From assembly GCF_003339775.1 (NCBI RefSeq), contig NZ_CP031088.1:1727577-1791576 (forward strand): a DNA stretch of 64,000 bases. Direction: 5' to 3'. Both the position numbers and the translations under genes were made by a program. The DNA is from Spiroplasma phoeniceum P40 (GTDB taxonomy: Bacteria; Bacillota_I; Bacilli_A; Mycoplasmatales; Mycoplasmataceae). Below the pieces are notes generated by a model. It ran no database searches and was not told the DNA's origin. It saw only the letters and a list, made by a program, of their open reading frames with translations. Of this stretch, positions 53,421 to 62,643 are shown piece by piece. The stretch's first letter is position 1. Each line of letters opens with the position of its first letter.

Positions 53421-53490
53421 AGACCTATAGTATTTAATTTAAGGTTAACTGTAGAGACACTAGACAATATTTCTAGTATATATAATATTA
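53421..53490 (-). promoter_or_regulatory. Guanine-type purine riboswitch upstream of guaB
   Basis: On the minus strand, P2 is ACTAGA/TCTAGT with L2 AATATTG. J2/3 is GTCTCTAC. P3 carries L3 CCTTAAA. J3/1 is ACTATAG with a C at the specificity position (guanine, not adenine). The core matches the purine riboswitch except L2, which has TTG where the consensus has TGG, removing one L2-L3 pair. Its position 100 nt upstream of guaB fits feedback by guanine. Confidence 0.75.
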
Positions 53491-53570
53491 TTGTAAGTAT
53501 TAAATTTTACTAATTATAACAAAAAAAAGTAAAATAGACCAATAAAATTTACATTTAAATTTTAAAAACT

Positions 53571-53740
53571 ATACCTATGTATCTACCCATATAAGTTTAC
53601 TTTTTTAAAGTTTATCTTATTTTCTCATAAACTTCGTGCATTTATAGGAGACATTTGATATTTTACAAAAATTCGTTCATTATTATATCAATTAATGTAC
53701 CAATCCACTTTTTCTTTAACAAAATTAAAGCTACTAAAAC
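53571..53740 (-). pseudogene. IS3-type transposase 3' end (copy 2)
   Basis: FNFVKEKVDWYINWYNNERI then FVKYQMSPINARSLWENKIN and TAG. A diagnostic IS3-family C-terminus (YxxYYNxxRxxxxxxxxSPxxxR). Repeated in the same orientation at 49236-49347, so the two flank the jag-yidC-rnpA-rpmH-guaB block. Confidence 0.7.
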
Positions 53741-53806
53741 TATATTTTAAATTATATAAACATTTCCTAAAATCATTTAAATTTATCAATTAGTACTGCA
53801 TATTAA

Positions 53807-56613
53807 CTACATAAAATTCTTAAACAATATGTTTAAAAGTTCATTATCAAATAAATAATTTGAATTTAAAATATCATCTTCAGTAGCAATGCTATCTTCA
53901 CTTATTAACGGAGTAGGAATACGGTCAATAGTTCCCAAAGCACTTTGAAAAAATGGCATATTTTCACGCATCATATTTATAAAACTTGAAATAAATATAG
54001 ATCCAAAAACATAAGTACTTATTAATAAAGCACCAAATATACCTTCTTTATTAAACAAAGAACTATATAAATCATTGCCATTTATAGTTAATTCTTGCAC
54101 TATTCTTATATTATTTTCTCATATATTGGGGTCTCTAATTATATATTCAGTTTTAAATGGATCTTCATTTGGTCTAATTCCTGAAATTGAAATACAATGT
54201 CCCATTCCTTTACTATTAAATGTTCCCATTATAACAGGAGTACTAAAATAAAGCGAAGTTCATACTAACATTTGAAATAATATTATTCTTATTTTTTTAT
54301 CATTAAATAAATTATGAAAGAAAAAATTATGAAAATCAAAATAAGAATATCTGCCTACTAAACTTTTACTAACTTCAGGATCATCTTTTAAAAATTTATA
54401 AATAGCATAAAGGTTTAATCCATTTTTAGTAATATCATTGATTTTATACTTTCCTAAAAAATGATTAAAAAGTTCACTTTGTGATAAAGAAACATTAGGA
54501 TTTTTTGAAATATTATTAATTAATAGATTCTCTAATACTGCTAAAGTACAAAAACTAGAATGTATTTGAGAATTTATTGGTATAGGCATTGTTGTTTTTT
54601 TAAATCAATTTCTTTTGTTTTTCAATTATCTTGATGAACATTTTTATATTGAATAATGAGTTGTTTTTTTTCTATCCTGAAATAAAGAAAAATGAACTAC
54701 TGTTGGAATTTTCCCCTTTCATAAAGGAGGAACAAATGGTAAAACTACTGCATTATTTTCTTGAATATCAGTTACATAAATTTGATTCAAGTCAAATCTA
54801 GGATTTAGTTGTTATATTCTATTAATAATAATTTCGGGAGTATTATCCGATAACTGTCCTAAATAAGTTTTAGTAATAACACTTGAAAAAGGAATCGGTG
54901 CTGAAACTTGCTCTGGCTCATCAATATCCATTTTATTTTCCTCTTGATTAGTCTCTCTTGTTAAAACAAAATTATAATGATTATGGTTAATATAGTATAT
55001 ATATGATTAATTTCATTTTGATTTTGATTTTCTAAATAAAAAAGTTCGTTATTCCTCATAATATTAGTGTTTAACATATTAGTTATTGCTTCAATTTCAA
55101 TAGATCCTGCCCAAGTACCTATTAACCTCATATTATTCAAATAATTTTCAATTAATTGTTCCTCTGATAAACTATCTAATCCTAACACTCTTACTTCAGC
55201 TAAAATTGCGCTACTAAATGTTACACGATTTTCACCACGAAATCTATATAAGTTAGAATTTATGTAATCAACAACACGATTACGAAAAACAGTTTCTACT
55301 AAATGAATAGTTATCCTATTATTATATAAATTATGCCCACTACCATGATTTGTTAATTTAAATTGACTAAATAGATTTTGAAAATATGATAAATGATTTA
55401 AATTTTCTTCACCAAATAATTGGATAAATCTTGTTCGGAATGCTTAATTATCATTTCGTACTTGTAGCAAAAAAGCTATTACAACAGATCAAAATAAACA
55501 ATTACCATTTGAAGGAACATTATATAAATAGCTTTGATTATTTTGCAATTTATTATTTGTTCTTTTCCTACGTTTAAATTCATCATAATAATATAAGCTT
55601 TCTTGCTTGTTTTCAATTTTTTTATTATTAAATGTTTCTCAATCAACAATATCATTATTTTTATTAACAATATAATTATATAAATTTGGATTACTTTCAT
55701 ATCAATATCCCTTAGGAATATTAGTAAAAGAAATAATACGAATTGACTCATCTATTTTTAAATTTCAAAATAAATCATAATAATAACTAAAATGATTTCA
55801 TATTATATAAGCAAAAGATTTTAACTCTTCTTCATTAAGTTTATAATTATTATCATTATATGAAGGAGAAAATGTAATAAATAAATTTTTTATTTCTTCA
55901 ATAAAGTTTTCTTTATCTTTTGTTGAAAAGAAAATAATAATTATTCTACTTCAAGTTATTTTATTAATTTTAATTTTTAATTTAGAAAATGTTGATTTTT
56001 CAACTATATCATTATTTAATTTATAATATTTTTGTGCATTTTTATTTATTAAATTTGTTATTAATTGATCTTGCTCTATTTGTTCTATGTTTAAATCATT
56101 ATTTGTACCAATAATTCTTGCTATTTTTTTCATCTTTAATATATTCTCCACCATCAATATATAAAATAATAATAAACAGTTAGTTACTATCTAAATGTAA
56201 AAAAAATTATAATAATGACTAAAATTTTTTCAAAATATATGAGCATAAGCATCAATTGCATTTTCATCAAAGGCTTCAGCAGAAAAATTAATACTATGTT
56301 TTTTTATTTCCATTATTACTTGTTTAGTTTTTGTTATAAAATCGTTTTGATTGTTTTTAACAAATAATTTAATTATTTCTAATAATTTTTCTTTTGATAA
56401 AACTATAGATAAATTTCAATTTGATTTATTATAATCATAAATTTTTTCAACAAAACTTGTTGATTCCTTAACGTTTTCATAATTTATATTATATTCTCTA
56501 TTATTTTTCTTTTCTATTATTTCTAAATGTTAAAAACTATTAACTGCTATAACTGTTATCATAGAAGTACCTGTAATTGTTACAATAGGCAATAAAATTA
56601 ATAGTTTTTTCAT
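53807..56613 (-). pseudogene. Secreted OTU-domain cysteine protease (deubiquitinase-like), decayed
   Basis: ATG 56613 with GAGGAG upstream starts a signal peptide, MKKLLILLPIVTITGTSMIT. Two related helical modules follow: DAYAHIFWKNFSHYYNFF (about 56220-56270) and KSFAYIIWNHFSYYYDLF (about 55770-55830), each before a YW-containing stretch. The OTU domain has YNVPSNGNCLFWSVVIAFLL with the catalytic Cys (about 55500), RNRVVDYINSNLYRFRGENR, MRLIGTWAGSIEIEAITNML, and after a frame change HNHYNFVL with the catalytic His (about 54970). A second region ends with QIHSSFCTLAVLENLL, GMGHCISISG and a C-terminal span. TAA/TAG codons (near 55444, 54817) and at least four frame changes break it. OTU proteases cleave ubiquitin; in Spiroplasma they occur in Spaid-type toxins. 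Confidence 0.8.
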
Positions 56614-56697
56614 AACTTAATAACTCCTCTCTTTAAAATATTTTTTTATTTTATTTATAATAATAAGAGTTAATAGTCAATATATTTTTTAAGCAAG

Positions 56698-56790
56698 GAA
56701 AGGGGCTCCGCCCCTAAGTCGCTCCGCGACTTTTACCCCTTTAAGTAAGGTGGTGCGTGGATAAACCACCACACCACCTTACTTTTTTTA
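56698..56790 (-). terminator. Triple hairpin region of plectrovirus
   Basis: Three GC-rich hairpins in a row: GGGGCTCCGCCCC (56702-56714), AAGTCGC-TCC-GCGACTT (56716-56732), and a 13-bp stem AAGTAAGGTGGTG/CACCACCTTACTT (56743-56784) with a nested GTGG/CCAC. The last is followed by TTTTTT on the plus strand. Such GC-rich clusters in plectroviruses hold the terminator and possibly the complementary-strand origin. Confidence 0.65.
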
Positions 56791-56814
56791 CCAAAAACAT
56801 TACATTATTTAGTC

Positions 56815-58226
56815 CTAAAAATAGCGTAAAAGTCCGTTAACCATTGCTAAAACTAAAATAGAACTTAACATAATCTTAAATGTAATATCAAAAGCAAACA
56901 AATTACCAATATTATTAAACAATTCAGACACATTACTAAACACATGTACTATCCCATTAACAAATTTATAAATTTCTTTCATACCAGGCAAATTATTTAC
57001 AATCCAAATTGCCGCATTTTCAATATGAATATCTAAACGGTATCAAGCACCTTTTTTATAAGGTAATTGTCAAATTTTTCCATCATTAAGTTCACCATTT
57101 CAATCAGTAGCATTATAAAGACTAAAATTAAAACCATTAATTGAAATAGATCTATTTTCTATTAATGTAGTAGTACTAAATCTAATTAAATTAAAACCTT
57201 GATATTTTGACCTATCTGTCATATCTAATAATTTTATTGATTGAGTATATTTATCATTATTAGAAGGTAAAATATTAGTCTTATAATCTCAATTTGAATA
57301 ATAAGAAAAATAATCATTAGTACTATTTATCGTATAGGCATTATATAATTGCACTCGTGGTTTTAAATAATAAATATCTGTATCAGGAAATCTTAAAATA
57401 TTAAAAACCATTGATTTTGGATATAATAAAAAACCATTTTTTACAAAAAACAAAAAACCTAAATTACCATTATTAGATGTAAAATAAATAAATTCTTTAA
57501 AATTAGAAATATCAAATATAACTCTTAAAACATTAGAATAAAAAATAATCTAAAACTTGAAATAAATTATCCAACGAATAAAAATTTTGTTTAACATCAT
57601 TAACAAAATAATTACTGTTATATTTTTTAAGAATATCCATATTAAGCAATTCTTTATAATTAAAATTTAAAATTAAATAATTCATATCAAAATGTTTATA
57701 ACTCTGATTGGAAATAATTGGCATAAATAAATATTGTATAATTTCTCAATTATTAAAAGTAAATTCATATTTTATATTGTTTTTATAAATAAAAAATATC
57801 TAACAATTTATTTGGCGTTTTATAATCTATTATTAATCTACCCAAAGAACCCATCTCAGAAATATCTTTTGGGTTTCAACTTAATAAATAACTTCAACTA
57901 GTATTTTTAATTTTATTAAATCAATAATTACTATCATTTTTATCAGCACTTACATTTGGAATAAAAGGAGTTTCAACACCAAAACTAAATGCATAATTAC
58001 TAGGGTCTAAACCTTGCATAAAATAATCTTGTCGCAACATTAAAGTATACTGAAAATCATATTCATTTGCTTTTGCATAAGTTAAATCACTAAAATTATC
58101 ATTATTTCTTGTTTCTACTTTACAAACATTACTAATATAATTTATAGTTGTAGCACTACAAAAAAGAAATATTCAACCAAATATTAAATAAAAAATAATA
58201 AATATATCTAATAATCGTTTTCGCAT
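56815..58226 (-). pseudogene. Plectrovirus adsorption/minor coat-like protein (ORF1 type), two frameshifts
   Basis: ATG 58226: MRKRLLDIFIIFYLIFGWIF signal anchor, then DPSNYAFSFGVETPFIPNVS. Frame changes near 57795 (T-run) and 57540 (A-run) lead to FFVKNGFLLYPKSMVFNILR, DWNGELNDGKIWQLPYKKGA and the conserved HIENAAIWIVNNLPGMKEIY, ending with a membrane span and a Arg-Tyr-Phe stop at 56815. Homologue of 15576-17795. Both shifts are at homopolymers, so the gene may be intact in reality. Confidence 0.7.
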
Positions 58227-58241
58227 TGTTTTAACCCCCCC

Positions 58242-58478
58242 TTAAACAATAAAAATAATTCTAATACCCATAATAATAATTCCAAACGCCATATATAACT
58301 GGAAAATAGGATGTGTCGCAATAATAAATAATTGTGCTACTAATTTATAAAAATCATTAGCAGACTCCAAATAATGTTTAACAGTATAAAAACCTAAATC
58401 TGTTGCCACAACAATATTAGCAATAAAACCAAGTCCAACAGTCAAACCAATAACAAAGAAAAATATTAATTTTAACAT
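58242..58478 (-). CDS. Plectrovirus membrane protein, 78 aa
   Basis: MLKLIFFFVIGLTVGLGFIA, then TVKHYLESANDFYKLVAQLF and a second span (FQLYMAFGIIIMGIRIIFIV). Intact; its ATG overlaps the upstream stop (TAATG). Two spans with a short polar loop. It corresponds to 17807-18044. Coat or assembly role is inferred from position. Confidence 0.7.
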   Translation of the reverse strand: MLKLIFFFVIGLTVGLGFIANIVVATDLGFYTVKHYLESANDFYKLVAQLFIIATHPIFQLYMAFGIIIMGIRIIFIV

Positions 58479-58843
58479 TATTTAACGCCTCTCTTATCTT
58501 TTGCTTGTTGTCTAACATTTTGACGTTTAACTTCTCTTTTAACTTGTTGCTTATTACTATTCTGATATCTTTTTTTAGAAAAAGAAACAACACCTTTCGC
58601 ACCCTTTGCTACACTAGAACTTGCTTCTAAACTTGCACGAGAAACTGAACTTAAACCACGAGAACTATTAACTAATAAAAAAAAAATAACATTTATAACA
58701 CCACCAAATACTCAAATTACAAATAAAGGAATATTCGTACCGGGCAATTTTAATGCTCACATTCAATCCATTATTTTCATAAAAATATCAACTACAACAT
58801 TAATGGCACCATTTCATACATAATTAGCAAGTAAATTAATCAT
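58478..58843 (-). CDS. Plectrovirus membrane protein with basic tail, 121 aa
   Basis: MINLLANYVWNGAINVVVDI, a second span (FVIWVFGGVINVIFFLLVNS), a Ser-rich linker and a basic tail (YQNSNKQQVKREVKRQNVRQ). Homologue of 18044-18439. Overlaps both neighbours by a few nt. Confidence 0.7.
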
Positions 58844-59844
58844 TTTCTAACTCTCCCAAATTCTTTAATAAATGTTCCATCCCCATCTCTCGTAATTCAT
58901 TAATCGTAATATATTTTTTAACAATACTAGGTCAATTTTGCTTAGTATAACTTGGTACTTTATCATTTTTTAAATCACGCACAAACTTTAAATATTTACT
59001 ATCATATTGCATTGCAATAGATAAAGGAATTGTTATTTTAACAAAATTAATACCAATATCTTTATTAGATTTTTTACGAACTCTTTTTCCGTTTGCTGTT
59101 CGTTTAACCGTTTCAGTTTTTCATACTAAATAATCATCTAAATCATCAAAAAAACTATTTTCATTTTAAAATAAGAAAAAAATATACTAGGTGGAATACA
59201 TTACATAGGAACAATAATCATATTAGTAATTTCTCTATATTCCACTCAATTCTGATTAATTCGTTGTCCAGCAAAAATAATATTATTATCAAACTGACGA
59301 CATAACAAAAAAAATGGAATTAATCTGCTAAACTTTTTATTGTTTTCTTCGGGTTTATCACCATTCATATACAAAAATATTTCATCAAATAAAATTAAAC
59401 TATCATTTGGTGGTATCTTATAATTTTTATTTTTAAAATCTAAATGGTTTAAACCTAAAACCCCAATTTTTTCATCATTAATAAAATAATTAGAATAAAC
59501 ATTATCAAATTTAGCAATTTGTGATAAATAAGTCATCAATAAAGTTTTACCAGTACCCAAAGCACCATTAATAATTGATATTAGACTACTTTTAACAATT
59601 TTAATTAATTTCCGTGTTTGAAAAAGATTACTAAAAAAGACCAAAAAAAGATAACATCAAAAATTACTAAAAAAATAAAAAGGATAATATCTATAACTGA
59701 TGTAGAACTAAAATATATAAACTGTAAATTAAAACAAACAATAAAAAGATAAAACAAAATATTTGCAATAAATCAATTTACATATCAATAAGAAAACTTA
59801 ATATTTTTTTGTCTTCGAAATAAATTAAAATAATTTTTAAACAT
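58836..59844 (-). pseudogene. Zot-like P-loop assembly ATPase of plectrovirus
   Basis: Upstream ATG 59844 gives two membrane spans (WFIANILFYLFIVCFNLQF; DIILFIFLVIFDVIFF), then a frame change at a T-run. The ATPase reads INGALGTGKTLLMTYLSQ (Walker A), NDSLILFDEIFLYMNG (Walker B) and CRQFDNNIIFAGQR. A TAA at about 59203 and a shift near 59165 precede YLVWKTETVKRTANGKRVRK and TAA 58836. Drives phage extrusion by analogy with pI/Zot. Some defects fall in homopolymers. Confidence 0.7.
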
Positions 59845-59848
59845 ATAT

Positions 59849-60059
59849 CTACACCACCAATCTAATTGTTTTATATAAAATAAATATTGATAATCAAATT
59901 AAGAAAAATACTACTAATCAAACACCTATCATAATCACTGCATAAGTAATACTATCAATAGAACTACCAACAAAGTTATAAATTTCAGTTTTCGGAATAA
60001 AATAAAAAATCTGCAAAAGTTCTTGATATACTCGTTGCAAAAAAATATTTCAGTCCATT
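59849..60059 (-). pseudogene. Plectrovirus small membrane protein, frameshifted
   Basis: MDWNIFLQRVYQELLQIFYF, one-base shift at an A-run (about 60002), then IPKTEIYNFVGSSIDSITYA and a membrane span (VIMIGVWLVVFFLIWLSIFI) to TAG 59849. About 69 aa when repaired. Confidence 0.5.
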
Positions 60060-60060
60060 A

Positions 60061-60216
60061 TTTTATCCACCTAAAAATACAACTTAAAATTAAAAATAAC
60101 ATACCAAAAACAAGTATTAAAAATACAACAAATATAACAATATCTAAAATAACAGGATGATTAACTCCGAAAATAATTGTCATAAATTCATAATATAAAT
60201 CTCATACACTTTGCAT
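60061..60216 (-). CDS. Plectrovirus small membrane protein, stop lost
   Basis: MQSVWDLYYEFMTIIFGVNH then one span (ILDIVIFVVFLILVFGMLFL) and CIFRWIK. The expected stop at the next gene's start is missing (ATAAAAAATGG), so the frame runs on out of phase to 59926. Homologue of 19321-19470. Confidence 0.5.
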
Positions 60217-60278
60217 TTTTCTTATTCCTTTCCTAAATGTTAACTACTAAAATCAAGGTTAGAGTTTATTATTAAATA

Positions 60279-60492
60279 TTAAACTCCGTGAATTAACTTT
60301 CTGATTGTTTCAATTCCCAAAACCACAAACATTAAAACTAACGGAAATAATTAATAACATATGTGACCCTAAAAAAGTAATAAATCAGTTAGTAAAAGCA
60401 ATCGCTCAATCAGCAAGAATTGTAGCAAAATCGCCTATTTGTTTAATAACATCAGCGTCGCCCGCTAATAAATTTACATTCATTAATAACAT
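60279..60492 (-). pseudogene. Plectrovirus major coat-like protein, one frameshift
   Basis: MLLMNVNLLAGDADVIKQIG then DFATILADWAIAFTNWFITF and a membrane span (SHMLLIISVSFNVCGFG). Deleting one G in TTTGGGAATTG continues the frame as IETIRKLIHGV and TAA. Acidic N-terminus, one span and basic C-terminus are the design of inovirus coat proteins. No strong ribosome site; ATG 60483 is an alternative start. Confidence 0.6.
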
Positions 60493-60523
60493 CTCATTTA
60501 AAATACTTTCTATTAATAATAAA

Positions 60524-60597
60524 ACCTTCGCATACTCTAACCTTGATTTTAGTAATTAACACTAAAAACTAAAATCAATTTTTATACTTGCGAAGGT
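60524..60597. repeat. 30-bp imperfect inverted repeat
   Basis: ACCTTCGCATACTCTAACCT... pairs with ...ATACTTGCGAAGGT over about 30 bp (60524-60553 with 60568-60597), loop 14 nt. CTAAAATCAAGGTTAGAGT recurs at 60247-60265. It lies between the coat-like gene and the genes upstream and may act as a terminator or mRNA-processing site. Confidence 0.6.
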
Positions 60598-60614
60598 ATT
60601 TCATTGATATTAAC

Positions 60615-60910
60615 TTATTTATCTCAATTCTTTCATAATTTCTTTTTTCAATTTTTTTGGTTTAATTTTTGAAATTTATTTTCTTGTTTCATTTTTTTTA
60701 TTTCTTTTTTACAAAGAATACATATTTTTTTAGAATATTCATTCCAAAAATAACAATTAAATAAAACTTCTTTTTTTCTTTCAAATAATCTTTTTGTAAT
60801 ATTTTCAATGTTTCTAAAAAATAATCTTTTGAATGATAAATTGAAATACTTTTTTCTTGTTCTAATTCTTCAATTAAATCATTTAAATTTTGAATAAAAA
60901 TATAAATCAA
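60615..60910 (-). pseudogene. Plectrovirus zinc-site protein, frameshifted
   Basis: MIYIFIQNLNDLIEELEQEK ... DYLKEKK, then a one-base shift at an A-run, then EVLFNCYFWNEYSKKICILC and a Lys-rich tail to TAA 60615. CYFW and CILC could form a zinc site. About 97 aa when repaired. Unknown role. Confidence 0.45.
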
Positions 60911-60923
60911 CTCCTTTTAAATT

Positions 60924-61106
60924 TTATTCAACAGACTTATCTGCTTTTTTAATTTTTCGTTTTCCTAATTCTTTAAATTCTACTTTTTTAGAACAATGCG
61001 GACAAATTAAATATTTATTTTTAAATCTAAATATTGTATTAACTGTTAAAAAAACCAATAACATTAACATTGCAATTACTAAAATAATTGTTGCAAAAAC
61101 GGTCAT
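60924..61106 (-). CDS. Plectrovirus membrane protein with CxxC, 60 aa
   Basis: MTVFATIILVIAMLMLLVFL then a loop and LICPHCSKKVEFKELGKRK. One span at the N-terminus, one CPHC pair and a basic tail. Its ATG overlaps the stop of the gene upstream. Unknown role. Confidence 0.6.
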   Translation of the reverse strand: MTVFATIILVIAMLMLLVFLTVNTIFRFKNKYLICPHCSKKVEFKELGKRKIKKADKSVE

Positions 61107-61449
61107 TAATTATCACCTTTACTTTCTATATTTAACATATAATTTTTGATTTGCTCCACTAATAATTTAAAATGTTGTTCTTCCATAACACCAATATTAA
61201 TAACTTTATGACTAAGATACAATTTAATTGCTTTTCTTAACATAAATAATGGTATTTTAGTAGGTAAACATTGATGTATAACATTAACTAAATACTCTAA
61301 TCGCTGTTTATATAACTTAGTTTGCTTTTTCATTAAAAAAATCCAACATAAACAAAAAACAATATAAACCAAATAACTAACAATAAACAAGAAACTATAA
61401 AAATAATTCAGTCTCAATTAATATTTAATTTATCTTTATTTTTTGTCAT
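61106..61449 (-). pseudogene. Plectrovirus membrane protein, frameshifted
   Basis: ATG 61449 gives MTKNKDKLNINWDWIIFIVS and a span; a shift in a T-run near 61330 leads to LMKKQTKLYKQRLEYLVNVI, LPTKIPLFMLRKAIKLYLSH and HFKLLVEQIKNYMLNI. About 113 aa when repaired. Helical cytoplasmic domain. Unknown role. Confidence 0.5.
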
Positions 61450-61535
61450 TATTTAACCTTAACAATTTTTTTATGTTTAGGACAAATAATATCTTGTCTA
61501 TTAAATAAATAACAATCTGATTTTTTCTTAGTCAT
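61449..61535 (-). CDS. Plectrovirus microprotein, 28 aa
   Basis: MTKKKSDCYLFNRQDIICPK then HKKIVKVK. Two Cys and one His. Both ends overlap neighbours by a few nt, which supports it being translated. Confidence 0.4.
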   Translation of the reverse strand: MTKKKSDCYLFNRQDIICPKHKKIVKVK

Positions 61536-61659
61536 TATCTAACCTAGAATAATATTGATTAATTAAAACAACATTTTCATTAACACAATTTCAACAATAA
61601 CGAAACCCATTTTCTCAAACAATATCATTAATACAAACCATACATAACTGTTGTTGCAT
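61528..61659 (-). CDS. Plectrovirus zinc-ribbon microprotein, 43 aa
   Basis: MQQQLCMVCINDIVWENGFR then YCWNC: two CxxC pairs about 16 residues apart, a compact zinc ribbon. Overlaps the next gene by 8 nt. Confidence 0.55.
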
Positions 61660-61660
61660 A

Positions 61661-62008
61661 TTAACTATTGCTTTCTGTTATTGATGAATTATTAGAATAT
61701 TTGTTAATAAAATCTTGTTCGTTATTATTTTCTGTATATGGTTCAACAATATTAATTTTTCCATCCCATTTAAGCGAAACATAAAATAAATTACCATCAA
61801 TTAAATAAGGTTTTAATTTTAAATAATTTTCATCAGTTATTTTAAATCATTTTGATTTTGACAAATCTTTTGTACCTTTAAAAGTACCATTTTCTAATTT
61901 AATAACTGGTGTAAATGTATAACTATCTCATTTACTTTCATTACCTTTGTCATCTTTAATAATTTTACCCGTTGCAATATCTATCAACTGTACTAGAAAT
62001 CCATTCAT
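61661..62008 (-). CDS. Plectrovirus conserved protein, 115 aa
   Basis: GAAAGGAG before ATG 62008. MNGFLVQLIDIATGKIIKDD opens a beta-rich protein (YTFTPVIKLENGTFKGTKDL; LKPYLIDGNLFYVSLKWDGK) with an acidic, Asn-rich tail (NNNEQDFINKYSNNSSITES). Size, beta content, acidic tail and its place next to Rep fit a phage ssDNA-binding protein. That role is inferred; no family match is claimed. Confidence 0.6.
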
Positions 62009-62139
62009 AAGATTTCTCCTTTCTTTTAAAAATCTATATAGATTCTTAAAAGATTTCAGGTTTGAAACTTAAAATAACTATTATAATTAAATCAAAAACA
62101 ACGACGTCAATTTTTTAATTATTAGAAAGGAGTTTTATT

Positions 62140-62277
62140 ATGCTTAAAATTGCTATTTGAATACTAGAGTTTTTATATTGAATAACTAATGACAATGGCA
62201 GATTAGTAGTTTTTATTTTACTAACTGGTATTTCCATTTTATTATTAATCAATATATTTATTAAATATACAAAATAA
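62140..62277 (+). CDS. Small membrane protein, 45 aa, divergent
   Basis: GAAAGGAG 7 nt before ATG 62140. MLKIAIWILEFLYWITNDNG then a membrane span (VVFILLTGISILLLINIFIK). It is the only plus-strand gene of this prophage. Two UGA Trp codons near the start. Function unknown. Confidence 0.5.
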
Positions 62278-62333
62278 GTGTTTTTTATTTGAATAAGTTT
62301 ATAAATAAGCATAAAAAAAATTTAATTATATCT

Positions 62334-62371
62334 AAGTTTCGTTCTAGGAAACCTTTTAAGATTTGAAACTC
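62334..62371. repeat. GTTCTAGG stem-loop 1
   Basis: GTTTC-GTTCTAG-GAAAC: 5-bp stem with loop GTTCTAG, followed by TTTGAAACT, which can pair with the first arm instead. Its twin is at 63621. Confidence 0.65.
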
Positions 62372-62478
62372 AAACATAATAAAATGTTTAAGTTAAATTA
62401 ATAATACAATAAAATATTAAAAAGTCAAATTTTCAGCACAAAAAATAAATATATTGTAAAATATACATCCTCATCTTG

Positions 62479-62496
62479 TTTTTTTTTTTTTTTTTT
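62479..62496. repeat. 18-base T run
   Basis: An uninterrupted run of 18 T on the plus strand in the Rep downstream region. Likely to be length-variable and hard to sequence. Confidence 0.85.
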
Positions 62497-62510
62497 GTTT
62501 TAATTAATTT

Positions 62511-62540
62511 GTGGTAATTGTTGTTCTAGGCGATTACCAC
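62511..62540. repeat. GTTCTAGG stem-loop 2, candidate Rep nick site
   Basis: GTGGTAAT and ATTACCAC form a perfect 8-bp stem and the loop contains TTGTTCTAGGCG. It is the most stable of three loops that share GTTCTAGG and lies just 3' of rep. HUH Rep proteins nick a conserved sequence in such a loop. Confidence 0.55.
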
Positions 62541-62643
62541 ATTTTTTAATGAGTTTTTAACTCATTTTTTTTATTTTTTATAAAAAAATATTTGAATTAA
62601 CAAACTTGTACATTTAATTTCCAATTTGAACGAAGAAACTTTT

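Noticed and set aside
55479..55751. 90-aa minus-strand ORF over the OTU Cys motif
   Set aside because: Alternate frame; the OTU frame with UGA as Trp has the recognisable motifs.
60305..60559. 84-aa plus-strand ORF (MFQFPKPQTL...)
   Set aside because: It is antisense to the minus-strand coat-like gene, lacks a ribosome site and runs against the prophage's transcription direction.
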